Source: Bacillota bacterium
GTDB taxonomy: Bacteria > Bacillota > Clostridia > Oscillospirales > Ruminococcaceae
Direction of reading: 5' to 3'
Assembly (NCBI GenBank): GCA_023391005.1
Contig: JAEWBS010000068.1
Location: forward strand, 1-38,254
DNA length: 38,254 bases
Positions 1 to 7,587 of the stretch are shown here, piece after piece. The translations under genes were made by a program, and so were the position numbers. Under the pieces are notes generated by a model, which was not told where the DNA came from, did no database searches, and saw nothing but the letters and a program-made list of their open reading frames with translations. Position 1 is the stretch's first letter; the number at the start of each line of letters is the position of its first letter.

Positions 1-51
1 TAAAATCATTTGACGGCGGCCCCTCTTCTTGTATATCTTCTTTTCCCCCAT

Positions 52-98
52 AGCAAAGCCCCGGCCGACGCGCTGCGTCAGCCGGGGCTTTGCTTTAT
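52..98 (+). terminator. GC-rich hairpin, likely terminator
   Basis: A 14-bp perfect inverted repeat (52-65 with 81-94) has an inner GACGC/GCGTC stem in its apex and is followed on the + strand by TTTAT. It would end a rightward transcript entering from outside the window, and it also lies just past the 3' end of the leftward cheX gene, so it may work in both directions. Confidence 0.7.
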
Positions 99-127
99 CG
101 GGTGTTATGTTTAATTATGTACGACCC

Positions 128-604
128 TTAACCCGCCGCCTGCTGTATAGGCTTATTGGGGTTTAAGCGTATCTCGAGGCAGACATCCCCCGCCGAGCTG
201 GACAGCCAGCAGGTATTGTATAGTTCATACTGTGCGCTGTCATCCGCTTTTTTCAGCTTGGGCGGGCGGATGTCGCAGTTGAGATCATCACTGGCCAGCA
301 TTGTAAGCACATTGCCGCTGATGATATTAGAAATCTCCGAAATGGCCGAGATGACAAAATCGTCCATCTTATCCATCTCCATGCCGCTCATGATGCCCAC
401 AATATTCAGCGAGGTTTGGTTCGGGAAGCGGTAGACGACCTCACCGGCCAGATCGCCCACAATCTCAATCGAAATATCCAGCTCGTCCTCACAGTCGCAG
501 TCAAAATCCGCCATCTCTTGGTCACAGAGGTCGCAAAGATCGAGCATCAGCTCAAAGACGTTGCAGGTGGCCTGCAAAAACGGAACATAAAATTTAGACG
601 GCAT
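128..604 (-). CDS. cheX: CheX-like chemotaxis phosphatase
   Basis: A 158-residue protein of the CheC/CheX/FliY phosphatase group, which dephosphorylates CheY-P. What is seen: an E90-I-S-N93 motif, the ExxN catalytic pair of this family, in a predicted helix after a segment reading NIVGIMSGMEMD, plus the alpha/beta pattern and length expected of single-domain CheX. I place the start at ATG 604, nine bases after AGGAGG; a GTG at 607 is also possible. The gene overlaps the end of the upstream hemerythrin gene, so the two are almost certainly co-transcribed and translationally coupled. Odd feature: five cysteines near the N-terminus (C14, C24, C27, C36, C38) in a very acidic stretch, which is not a family hallmark. 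Family assignment is fairly safe; the phosphatase target is inferred. Confidence 0.82.
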   Translation of the reverse strand: MPSKFYVPFLQATCNVFELMLDLCDLCDQEMADFDCDCEDELDISIEIVGDLAGEVVYRFPNQTSLNIVGIMSGMEMDKMDDFVISAISEISNIISGNVLTMLASDDLNCDIRPPKLKKADDSAQYELYNTCWLSSSAGDVCLEIRLNPNKPIQQAAG

Positions 605-1022
605 CACCGGTCACCTCCTTTGCGGCCGCATAGTCAGCTATGCGCTGATCCTCAGCCGCCACATGGTTAATCAGCCAAGCTAAGAGCTTCCCGGCAAGCC
701 GCTGCATCATCTGCTCGTCACAGCCGGCGCGCTCATATTCGCCCGATACCTCCAGCACATAGCTGACCATATTGTCGTGTATCTTCTTATGCGCCTCAAA
801 ACCGGGGTAACCAATTTCCTGCTGATACGCCTCCTCATCCCGAAAATGCTCCACCACATAGGCCTTCATAAATTCCAGCGTTTCGTTGACACGCTGGACC
901 TTTTCCTCCCATGTGGCCGATGAACGCAGGGTCGTTACAAATGTTTCAACACGCTGGAACAACTCCCGGTGTTGTGCGTCCACAACCGGTACGCCCAGTG
1001 CATATTTATCTCTCCAAAGCAT
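594..1022 (-). CDS. Bacteriohemerythrin
   Basis: A 142-residue single-domain hemerythrin, a four-helix bundle that carries an oxo-bridged di-iron site and binds O2; in bacteria it serves in oxygen sensing, storage or detoxification. All expected ligands are present: H18, the H59xxxE63 pair, H78xxxH82 and H120xxxxD125. The N-terminal W3 and the GVPVVDAQH segment are typical. I chose ATG 1022 because AAAGG lies about 9 bases upstream; the in-frame ATG at 1031 sits directly on that ribosome binding site. A good leftward promoter precedes it. It is followed with overlap by cheX, which suggests oxygen or redox input into chemotaxis; that link is inference from gene order. No TM segment or signal peptide is seen. 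Confidence 0.92.
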   Translation of the reverse strand: MLWRDKYALGVPVVDAQHRELFQRVETFVTTLRSSATWEEKVQRVNETLEFMKAYVVEHFRDEEAYQQEIGYPGFEAHKKIHDNMVSYVLEVSGEYERAGCDEQMMQRLAGKLLAWLINHVAAEDQRIADYAAAKEVTGDAV

Positions 1023-1054
1023 GGCACCCATCCTTTCACAGTCGATTTGTCTCT

Positions 1055-1083
1055 ATTCTAGCAACATTAACAGACGATGTAAA
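1055..1083 (-). promoter_or_regulatory. Promoter of hemerythrin-cheX operon
   Basis: On the minus strand a TTTACA -35 box (1083-1078) is separated by exactly 17 bases from a TAGAAT -10 box (1060-1055). This is close to the vegetative sigma consensus and gives a leader of about 25 bases before the AAAGG ribosome binding site. Confidence 0.65.
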
Positions 1084-1265
1084 TTCCTCTTCGACAATAA
1101 ATTTAAAAAACTTGGAGTGCTGACATCCTCCGACCGGCCTTAAACGTTAAAGCCGCCCCGGCTGGGGTGAACAATTGCGCACAGCTGTGCGGCGTCTTAG
1201 TCCGACCGGGCATTTTAACCGTCCAAACGCCGATGCCGCTATATTTTAAAAGCCGCGCTTGACCG

Positions 1266-1329
1266 TTTTGGCGGCATAAAAGGCCGGGGCCAAGCGGATT
1301 GCTTAGACCCCGGCCTTGCGCCGCCAAAA
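1266..1329 (-). terminator. Nested hairpin terminator for the flavin-reductase-like gene
   Basis: An inner stem GGCCGGGG/CCCCGGCC (1282-1289 with 1308-1315) is followed on the minus strand by TTTTAT. A second, outer inverted repeat TTTTGGCGGC/GCCGCCAAAA (1266-1275 with 1320-1329) encloses it. It lies about 50 bases past the stop of the leftward gene ending at 1378. The rest of the gap 1084-1265 shows no convincing gene. Confidence 0.65.
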
Positions 1330-1377
1330 GGCTGCCGCGCAATGCGCAAAATTGATCTTTCTGTGCCACGCGCCTAG

Positions 1378-1878
1378 TCAGTCCTTTGCCAGCACCTGCT
1401 CAATTTCAGCAATATACAGGATGTGATAATCCTTGTTAGGGTACCATTTTTCATCTGACGCCTTGTCGATAAAGCAGTCGGGCAGCATCGCCTGCTTGTA
1501 AAGCTTTTTGCACACCAGTACAAGACTGGCCTCTTCAAAATAAGGGGTGTCCTGCGCATAGGTCACCGTCAGCCCGGATTTAGAAATTTTATCCTCATCC
1601 CTGCCCGATACGCTGCCAAGGTAACCCAGCTCCTTTTTATACCCGCCGTCAAAGAAGGAAAGCGAAAGAGACTCGGCGCTATCGACAAATTCCCGGGTAT
1701 AGCGGCCGGGCCGGATGACCACAAACGCAACATTCTTCCCCCACATGACGCCCAAACCGCCCCATGCCGCCGTCATTGTGTTGACCTTGTCCCCCTTTTG
1801 TGCGGTCACCAGCATCCATTCCTGACCGATCAGGCTGAAAGGATTTTTTTGCAACGCCTCGGGTTTCAGTGTTTTCAT
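1378..1878 (-). CDS. Flavin reductase / flavoredoxin-family protein
   Basis: A 166-residue protein resembling the flavin-reductase-like FMN-binding split-barrel family (DIM6/NTAB type, flavoredoxin). Family-like features are the N-terminal PFSLIGQEWMLVTA segment, followed by NTMTAAWGGLGVMW and VVIRPGRYTREFVD, where the family contacts FMN phosphate, and SLSFF. Such proteins hold FMN non-covalently and pass electrons between NAD(P)H or ferredoxin and partner proteins. The start at ATG 1878 has AGGAGG ten bases upstream. The gene stands alone between its own terminator and a 340-base intergenic region. No signal peptide or TM segment is seen. The electron partner and substrate cannot be inferred. 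Confidence 0.82.
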   Translation of the reverse strand: MKTLKPEALQKNPFSLIGQEWMLVTAQKGDKVNTMTAAWGGLGVMWGKNVAFVVIRPGRYTREFVDSAESLSLSFFDGGYKKELGYLGSVSGRDEDKISKSGLTVTYAQDTPYFEEASLVLVCKKLYKQAMLPDCFIDKASDEKWYPNKDYHILYIAEIEQVLAKD

Positions 1879-1967
1879 CTCGACAAAACCTCCTGTTTGT
1901 ATTCAATTAGGCACGCGTCGCGGAAATTTTATCCCCAGCGATAGCACCCTTTATCGATCTATCTATA

Positions 1968-1996
1968 GTATAATCGTCGCAAGACGGCTATTATAC
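1968..1996. promoter_or_regulatory. Imperfect inverted repeat with TATAAT on both strands
   Basis: GTATAAT-CGTC ... GACG-GCT-ATTATAC forms an inverted repeat with a 3-base asymmetry around a GCAA loop. Each arm reads as a -10 box on one strand. It sits in the gap between the leftward flavin-reductase-like gene and the rightward gene at 2218. It could be an operator or overlapping divergent promoters; no good -35 boxes are seen. The rest of 1879-2217 holds only a second TATAAT at 2079-2084. Confidence 0.3.
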
Positions 1997-2073
1997 CGCA
2001 AGAATGCACGGCGACTCTCCGCTTAACGCGGCAACCGCTTATATACTGCGCAATGATTCCATTCGCTTACGCT

Positions 2074-2084
2074 CATAGTATAAT
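2074..2084 (+). promoter_or_regulatory. Possible -10 region for the BclA-like gene
   Basis: CATAGTATAAT contains both a TATAAT box (2079-2084) and a CATAnnnTA string resembling the -10 element of the late mother-cell sporulation sigma factor. No matching -35 element is clear, so sporulation control is only a hypothesis prompted by the exosporium-like domain of the downstream protein. Predicted leader about 125 bases. Confidence 0.25.
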
Positions 2085-2217
2085 ATACGGCCATGCCAAA
2101 ATACAACCGTTTTTCGGCCGGATGCGCGTAAACATCAATTTTTTGAAGGCAAACCGCATCACATTTGAACGCTTTAATTTTTGCTTCATATAATGACATA
2201 GAGAGGAGATGAAATGT

Positions 2218-3177
2218 ATGGCGAATTATAATAACAACGCCGCTCCGGCCGCAACGCCGTCAGCCGCCGTCAGCCTGGATGCCGCGCCGTTCCCGGCGGC
2301 CAAGGGGTTTTCGCCGCCCGTGCCCACCCAAAACCTGCTGGCGGATATGTGCAGAAACGCCGGTTCCCAGCCTAGCACCCGCCTGAGCGTCGTCAATTCA
2401 AAGACCCCGGCCGATACGGCACGCCCTGTCTACAGCGCGGCTCTTTCTATGGCCACCCAATCGCCCATTGCACTTGCCGCCGAATTGGATAAGACCGGTC
2501 ACCAGCGCCTGTCGGTCGTGCAAAAACAAAAACCGGCGACGGCACCCGCAGCACCGGTACCACCTACGCCGACGGTACCCGCAGCGCCAACCCCAACGAC
2601 GTCAATACGTCAGCCCGACGCGCCGGCCGCCCCAAAGCCGGTTGACAGCCGCGTTGGTCTGATGCCCTGCACCGCAAAGGATTCTGAGGCGATATTCCCA
2701 CAGGTCGAGGCGCTGTCCACCGTGCTGGCGGGGCAGCCGTTAAACTTTGGCGAGGCGCTATTTTCTGAAAACACCGTTATCGAGCACCAGCCCAACACCG
2801 AGGTTTTTTGCGTTCGCGATGCGGGTATCTACGAATTGTGCTACAGCCTTAATTACGAGGTGGCCGCCCCTTGCCTGCTGATTTTTGGCTTTGAAGGCTT
2901 TTCACAGTCTTATTTTAAGCAACAGGTCACACAGGCCCCGGCCCGCGGCAAGCTTCGCGCGACAGTGCGACTGCTGCTGGATACCGGCACCACGCTGCGC
3001 CTTGTACTGGTGAATGACCCCGCCGTCCCAACAATTGAAAGCGCGCTGGTCAGCAACGCCACGCTTGAAATTAAGCAACTCTACCGCTTAAATATCAGCG
3101 GCGACAACTACAGCACCGGCGCCCCCGCAAAAAATTTCAAGTCAGATCACAGCTTCTTGCCCTCGGCGCGAACATAG
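2218..3177 (+). CDS. Pro/Ala-rich protein with BclA/C1q-like C-terminal domain
   Basis: A 319-residue protein of two parts. Residues 1-150 are low-complexity, rich in Ala, Pro and Thr, with a PAAP/PTPT stalk near residues 105-145 and two related motifs (RLSVVNSK and RLSVVQKQ). Residues about 160-290 form a beta-rich domain with the pattern of BclA C-terminal / TNF-C1q jelly rolls: ALSTVLAGQPLNFGEAL, then FCVRDAGIYELCYSLNY, and a late TTLRLVLVND strand. Related domains in exosporium and surface glycoproteins trimerise. There are no collagen Gly-X-Y repeats, no signal peptide and no TM segment, so export by a classical route is not supported; spore-coat or exosporium assembly from the mother cell would fit. 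I chose ATG 2218 because GAGGAG ends 9 bases before it; the upstream in-frame ATG at 2209 abuts the ribosome binding site. Function inferred from fold only. Confidence 0.65.
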   Translation: MANYNNNAAPAATPSAAVSLDAAPFPAAKGFSPPVPTQNLLADMCRNAGSQPSTRLSVVNSKTPADTARPVYSAALSMATQSPIALAAELDKTGHQRLSVVQKQKPATAPAAPVPPTPTVPAAPTPTTSIRQPDAPAAPKPVDSRVGLMPCTAKDSEAIFPQVEALSTVLAGQPLNFGEALFSENTVIEHQPNTEVFCVRDAGIYELCYSLNYEVAAPCLLIFGFEGFSQSYFKQQVTQAPARGKLRATVRLLLDTGTTLRLVLVNDPAVPTIESALVSNATLEIKQLYRLNISGDNYSTGAPAKNFKSDHSFLPSART

Positions 3178-3449
3178 CCCCGTCCCCGCAGCAGCACGCC
3201 GGCCCCGCCTCCGCGTAGAACGGTGTTACAATTGTATAAACGTACATTTAAACGAACATTTTAAATGTTATTTTAAACAGACGCGGTAATAAAACAGTCC
3301 AAAACAATGGGCCTGTCGTACGCCCGCCGCAGGGGCACAAAGGGCTGCTGGGGCGGACGGTCGGGCGTCAGGCCATACGTATGTTTGCGGCTTGCGCCTG
3401 TGCAAAGCACATCCACTCTAGCGCATTATCACAGATTTATTCCATCAAA

Positions 3450-3480
3450 GACTCGCTGAAAACGCCCGGCGGGTCTTTTT
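3450..3480 (+). terminator. Hairpin with T-run
   Basis: GACTCGC (3450-3456) pairs with GCGGGTC (3469-3475) with one G-T pair, followed directly by TTTTTGT. It lies 270 bases after the stop of the BclA-like gene. The remainder of 3178-3645 has no ORF I can support. Confidence 0.6.
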
Positions 3481-3645
3481 GTCGTTTCTACAAATACAGC
3501 GTATTCTTGAGCCAACCGGCGGCACAGGCGCTTTAGTCCGGCAGCGGTTCTGTGCACAAGCTATAAATCAGTCACCACGAAATATTGTTTTGTCTAAAAT
3601 ATGCATATATTCAAAATATATGATGATTTATTTCCGTTTTTAGTA

Positions 3646-3740
3646 TATAATGTCAATAAAGGGCAAGGTCAGACATCAGCTCCATACCCGGAAAGCCGAT
3701 GTCCGCCCGGGGCACAGTACACCAGAAGATCGGTGGTTCA
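3646..3740 (+). promoter_or_regulatory. Promoter and structured leader of the chemoreceptor gene
   Basis: TATAAT at 3646-3651 predicts a transcript starting near 3658 with a leader of about 160 bases. The leader has an AAAGGGCAAGG start, a GACATC/GATGTC stem (3672-3677 with 3698-3703) enclosing GGAAAGCC, then a downstream AGATCGGTGG. Some of these strings recall pieces of the c-di-GMP-I (GEMM) riboswitch (GGGCAA, AAAGCC, GGT-G), but the canonical GACGCAAAGCC is missing. I regard it as a structured 5' UTR of unknown ligand. Confidence 0.35.
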
Positions 3741-3820
3741 TAACATATAACATCATCATCTAACCATCCGTTGAACTGACAACATGAAAAACAGCCGGGT
3801 AATGAAAGGAACATCATGCT

Positions 3821-5581
3821 ATGAAGAATCTATCGGTCGGTAAGAAGCTTGTGCTCGGATTTGGCGCCGTGCTATTGCTATTGCTGCTCTCGGTTGCGCT
3901 GGCGTTGCAGTGCATTGTCAGCCTCGGCACACAGGTGGAGCTCTACGGCAGCCGGACGCTGCCGGATAATACGTCTGTCTGGAGCCTTCAGTATCGCATG
4001 GCGTCGGCGCAGCGCTATATTGAACGCGCCTTTATTGAGACACGCCCCGGTACCGTTGCCAGCATGCTTGAACAAGCCCAGCAGGACGGGCAGGCCGCCG
4101 TTGCCCTGCTATCAGCCTATAAAGAAAACCAGCAGGACGAGACCCTCACCGCGCAAATCGCGCAGGTGGAAGCATTGATTCAACAGGCGGGCGCGGTGCG
4201 CCAGCAAATTTCAACGTTGCTCGAAAACCCAACGGCCGCCAATCAGGCTCTGGGCTACACGATGTTTCTCAACTCTTACGTGCCGCCCTTTGATCAGGCG
4301 GCATCTATTCTGTCCGAGCTCGCCGCCCAAGCCGAGGTGCACGCCGCCCAGCAGCGCGACTATGCCGCCCGACTGGTCATGCAGGCCTGGATCTCACTGA
4401 TTGCCTGCGGCGTTGTGTCGCTGGTGCTGGCGCTTATGGTCAGTACCGCCATCCGCAAATCTATTCTGACGCCCGTCAAGGAAATTGTCACCGCCTTTGA
4501 AGAAATTTCAAAGGGGAATATGCAAACGCAGATTCATTACGAGAGCCGGGACGAGATGGGGCGTATGGCCAAGCTGATCAGAGAATCCAACGGGATACAA
4601 ACGGCCATTGTCACCGACGTAATCGACAAATTCACCAAAATGTCTCAGGGCGATCTACAAATTGAGGTGACCGAAGATTATCCCGGGGACTTTGCCGCGC
4701 TCAAACAGACGATTTGCCGCACTGTTGACACGCTAAATCTTACGATGCAAGCGATCAGCCATGCTGCCGAGCAGGTCGGCAGCGGCTCCGAACAAGTTTC
4801 AAGCGGCGCACAGGCGCTCGCCGCCGGTTCCTCCGAGCAGGCCGCCGCGGTGGAAGAGCTTTCAACCTCGGTCTCAAGCATTGCCCATCAGGCTGAGGAG
4901 AACGCCGCAAACGTCGAGATTGCGACCCGATATGTCGCCGAGGCCGGTTCGGGCGTCAACACCGGCAACCAGCACATGGCAAAGCTGACCCATGCGATGG
5001 AAAATATCAGCGATGCCTCCGCGCAAATTGCCAACATCACCAAGGTGATTGAGGATATCGCCTTTCAGACCAATATTCTAGCGCTTAACGCCGCTATTGA
5101 AGCGGCCCGCGCCGGAGAGGCGGGCAAGGGCTTTGCCGTAGTGGCCGACGAGGTGCGCAGCCTTGCCGCAAAATCGGCCGAGGCGGCTAAGCAAACCACC
5201 GCATTGGTGGGGCATTCAAATACAACGGTGGCCGAAGGCTCTGAGATCACGCTAAAAACCGCACAGATCTTGCAGGAGGTTGAGCAAAAAGCCAAAAACG
5301 CCAACGAGAGCATTTCTAAAATCAAATTGGCCTCAGCCGAGCAGGCGCTCGCCATTGAACAGGTGCGGCAGGGCCTCGCTCAGGTAGCCGCTGTCGTTCA
5401 GACCAACGCGGCCACCGCTGAAGAGAACTCCGCCACCAGCGAAGAAATGTCGGCTCAGGCGGTTGCGCTGCGTGAAGAGGTTGAAAAGTTCAGGCTAAAA
5501 GCCGCTACCGGACCAGCCCTTGCGGCACCGAGACAGCCCGCTTACAGCCCGGCCGCCACAGTGTATGCTGAAAAATATTGA
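3821..5581 (+). CDS. Methyl-accepting chemotaxis protein (transmembrane)
   Basis: A 586-residue chemoreceptor. Order: TM1 about residues 9-31; an extracytoplasmic helical domain of about 150 residues, resembling four-helix-bundle sensors (4HB/HBM-like), with long Gln/Ala-rich helices; TM2 about 188-208; HAMP about 210-262; then the cytoplasmic signalling coiled coil with the hairpin tip at about residues 409-447 (IEDIAFQTNILALNAAIEAA and GKGFAVVADEVRSLA). Tip residues for CheA/CheW binding are intact, and Gln/Glu pairs suited to methylation flank it. The C-terminus ends PATVYAEKY without an obvious CheR-tethering pentapeptide. Start at ATG 3821 with AAAGGA ten bases upstream; the ATG at 3815 runs into a stop at once. 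Monocistronic, with a strong terminator behind it. The ligand is unknown. Confidence 0.95.
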   Translation: MKNLSVGKKLVLGFGAVLLLLLLSVALALQCIVSLGTQVELYGSRTLPDNTSVWSLQYRMASAQRYIERAFIETRPGTVASMLEQAQQDGQAAVALLSAYKENQQDETLTAQIAQVEALIQQAGAVRQQISTLLENPTAANQALGYTMFLNSYVPPFDQAASILSELAAQAEVHAAQQRDYAARLVMQAWISLIACGVVSLVLALMVSTAIRKSILTPVKEIVTAFEEISKGNMQTQIHYESRDEMGRMAKLIRESNGIQTAIVTDVIDKFTKMSQGDLQIEVTEDYPGDFAALKQTICRTVDTLNLTMQAISHAAEQVGSGSEQVSSGAQALAAGSSEQAAAVEELSTSVSSIAHQAEENAANVEIATRYVAEAGSGVNTGNQHMAKLTHAMENISDASAQIANITKVIEDIAFQTNILALNAAIEAARAGEAGKGFAVVADEVRSLAAKSAEAAKQTTALVGHSNTTVAEGSEITLKTAQILQEVEQKAKNANESISKIKLASAEQALAIEQVRQGLAQVAAVVQTNAATAEENSATSEEMSAQAVALREEVEKFRLKAATGPALAAPRQPAYSPAATVYAEKY

Positions 5582-5627
5582 ACCGATTTAAATAACCTCG
5601 TAAGCGCGATGGCAACCCCGTCCAAAT

Positions 5628-5665
5628 AAACCGGGCTCCCGCTTTTAAAAGCGGGAGCCCGGTTT
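5628..5665 (+). terminator. Perfect 38-base palindrome terminator
   Basis: A fully self-complementary stretch whose two 19-base arms meet at TTTTAAAA, lying 46 bases after the chemoreceptor stop. GC-rich stem flanked by A-run and T-run, so it can terminate in both directions. Between it and the next stop at 5877 I see no gene. Confidence 0.85.
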
Positions 5666-5876
5666 GTCGATGATTTTAAGATGGGTTGCCACTGCACCCG
5701 TACTGTCGGAACAAAGTGTTAAAGCCACTTGATATTTTGCTTGGATCGACTAAAATAGATCATGAATTACAGTAGACATAAGCGGCTGCCACATAGATGA
5801 GGCCGACAAATCCGCCCGCGCGCTAAAGGCCGACATGCACCGGTATAAAACTGTGCGAAAGATACCGGCACACGGC

Positions 5877-7232
5877 TTACGCGAGGCTTTGGCGCATCTT
5901 CTTAAGCACCGCGATAACCTGTGTGGACATGGCGTCGATCTCGTGCAGCCCAGTCTCCGCCGCCGCGTGATCCCCGGCGTTATAAGCCTTGATCGCCTCG
6001 GCCGCAGCCTGATGCAGCCTCGCGTGCGGCGCGTCAATTTCGCGGATGTATTGGGCGATAGCCGGGTTGTTTTTGCCGTGCTTCTCAAGCCATTGGCCCA
6101 GCCGACAGCTATGGTGGTTGCCGGCCTCGTGCTCGTTGAGGCGCTCAAAGCCCAACAACATATTATAGACGCGCCACTTCCAGTAGATGTGGTCGCTCAT
6201 ATAAAACGTGACGGCGTCCTTCGGGTCGAGCCGATCAAGCATATCCACCGTTCGGATGCGGTAGCTGTTAATCTCTTTAGAGATATCATAAAAGCCCCGG
6301 CCGGTTTTGATGCAGTCGTTATAAAGGCCCGCCGTTTTCTCGCTGATGCCGGTGAGAGAGGCGGCCACCGTGTCGGTGGCGGCGGTCTGCTCTTCGATGC
6401 CCGACATAATATGCTGCATGTTGTCGTTGATGCCCTCAACCGCCTGATTAATCTTTGAGACATTGTCTGAAAGGATGTCGACATTGCTGCGGCAGTTGTG
6501 GAACTTATCGGCAATTTTCGCGATTGCGTCAGATGAGGCCCTGATGCCGCCGCTCATAACGTTGAGCTTCTGCTCGATATAGCTGGCCGATTGTGCCGAG
6601 CTCTGTGCCAGCTTTTTAATCTCCCCCGCCACGACCGCGAAGCCCTTGCCCGCTTCGCCCGAGCGCGCTGCCTCAATCGAGGCGTTGAGCGCCAGCAGAT
6701 TGGTCTGACTCGCAATCGAGCTGATCAGGTTGGTCAGCGAATCAATTTCGCTGGCTTGCCGGTTAAGATCCTCAATCGTTTTATGCGCCTCTCGAATATC
6801 ATCATACGCCTCGTGAATGCCCTGAAGCGTCTGCTCGGAAAGTTCCCGCCCATGCAGGGCTAGCCCGGCTGTATCCTGCGCGAATTTGGCCGACTGCTGC
6901 ACAAGCTCAGACACCTGCTCAATGGCCGCAGCATTTTCCTCGCCCGCTGCCGAAATAGCCTCGACCATCTGCCGCTGCTCCTGCACATCGAGAATCATCT
7001 GGCGGACAAAGTCCATACTCATAATATTTTGCATCAGCGAGTTGAGCTGTACGGTGATGTCATGGTGCTCCCGACAGTTCATCTCCTTCGCGCGGGACAT
7101 CGCTTCGCCCACAAATTGCAGTCTGGGATCGAGCTGCGTTGTGTCATCGCCTGCATACTGCTGCAAAACCTGCTCGAGGTAATTTTCCAGTTTGGCATGA
7201 GAAACTTTTTCGAATTTTAATCTTTGTGTCAT
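5877..7232 (-). CDS. Cytosolic chemoreceptor with C-terminal CZB domain
   Basis: A 451-residue soluble methyl-accepting protein: no TM segment and no HAMP. Residues 1-95 are helical and unassigned. The signalling domain follows, with the hairpin tip near residues 170-215 (SQTNLLALNASIEAARSGEA, GKGFAVVAGEIKKLA). The last 110 residues are a chemoreceptor zinc-binding (CZB) domain: HIYWKWRVYNMLLG, then HEAGNHHSCRLGQWLEKHG and APHARLH, giving the His/Cys/His set that holds zinc. Characterised CZB proteins sense zinc or oxidants such as HOCl through the zinc-bound cysteine. I placed the start at ATG 7232 (AAAGGG eight bases upstream) rather than the longer reading frame from 7283. It faces the first chemoreceptor gene across shared terminators and is transcribed away from the diguanylate cyclase gene. 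Confidence 0.92.
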   Translation of the reverse strand: MTQRLKFEKVSHAKLENYLEQVLQQYAGDDTTQLDPRLQFVGEAMSRAKEMNCREHHDITVQLNSLMQNIMSMDFVRQMILDVQEQRQMVEAISAAGEENAAAIEQVSELVQQSAKFAQDTAGLALHGRELSEQTLQGIHEAYDDIREAHKTIEDLNRQASEIDSLTNLISSIASQTNLLALNASIEAARSGEAGKGFAVVAGEIKKLAQSSAQSASYIEQKLNVMSGGIRASSDAIAKIADKFHNCRSNVDILSDNVSKINQAVEGINDNMQHIMSGIEEQTAATDTVAASLTGISEKTAGLYNDCIKTGRGFYDISKEINSYRIRTVDMLDRLDPKDAVTFYMSDHIYWKWRVYNMLLGFERLNEHEAGNHHSCRLGQWLEKHGKNNPAIAQYIREIDAPHARLHQAAAEAIKAYNAGDHAAAETGLHEIDAMSTQVIAVLKKMRQSLA

Positions 7233-7450
7233 ATCCTTTTCCCTTTCGGCTGTCTGGTGGTTACTGCGATGTAAATACCCCATTTTTAACGCAATTTGTG
7301 TATTATAATTCTATTGTATTTGTCGAATTCTGTCAATAAATGCGTTTTAATATTCCACTTGAGACCGCGAAAATAGTCAAAGACATTCATTTATTTGAAT
7401 ATTCATTTTGTGTCTTTTGAAATGCCCTAGATATATTTTCAGCGAAGCTG

Positions 7451-7552
7451 TATAATAAAAAAATCGTGATGTTCGGGGTGCTTTAAAGGCCTGCGACCTC
7501 AGAAAGCCGGGGCGTGCAAAACTTTTGTTGCTAAAAGACCGGTAGGCAGCAC
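7451..7552 (+). promoter_or_regulatory. -10 box and structured leader of a diguanylate cyclase gene
   Basis: TATAAT at 7451-7456 is followed by a leader of about 125 bases. GTGCT (7488-7492) and the nearby GCCT can pair with AGGC-AGCAC (about 7544-7552), enclosing AGAAAGCCGGGG and a GCAA/TTGC hairpin (about 7517-7532). The closing ACCGGTAGGCAGC resembles the 3' side of c-di-GMP-I riboswitches, and riboswitches of that class often precede GGDEF genes, but the conserved GGCAAAC and GACGCAAAGCC blocks are not present. Candidate only. The rest of the gap 7233-7450 is AT-rich with no gene. Confidence 0.35.
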
Positions 7553-7587
7553 AAAGAAGACTATACCGAATTGGGAGATCGATATCC

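Noticed and set aside
1103..1369. 88-codon frame in the gap after the flavin-reductase-like gene
   Set aside because: It runs through the terminator hairpin and lacks a ribosome binding site.
3658..3740. Firm call of a c-di-GMP-I riboswitch at 3658 and 7486
   Set aside because: Only partial strings match; the invariant GGCAAAC and GACGCAAAGCC blocks are missing.
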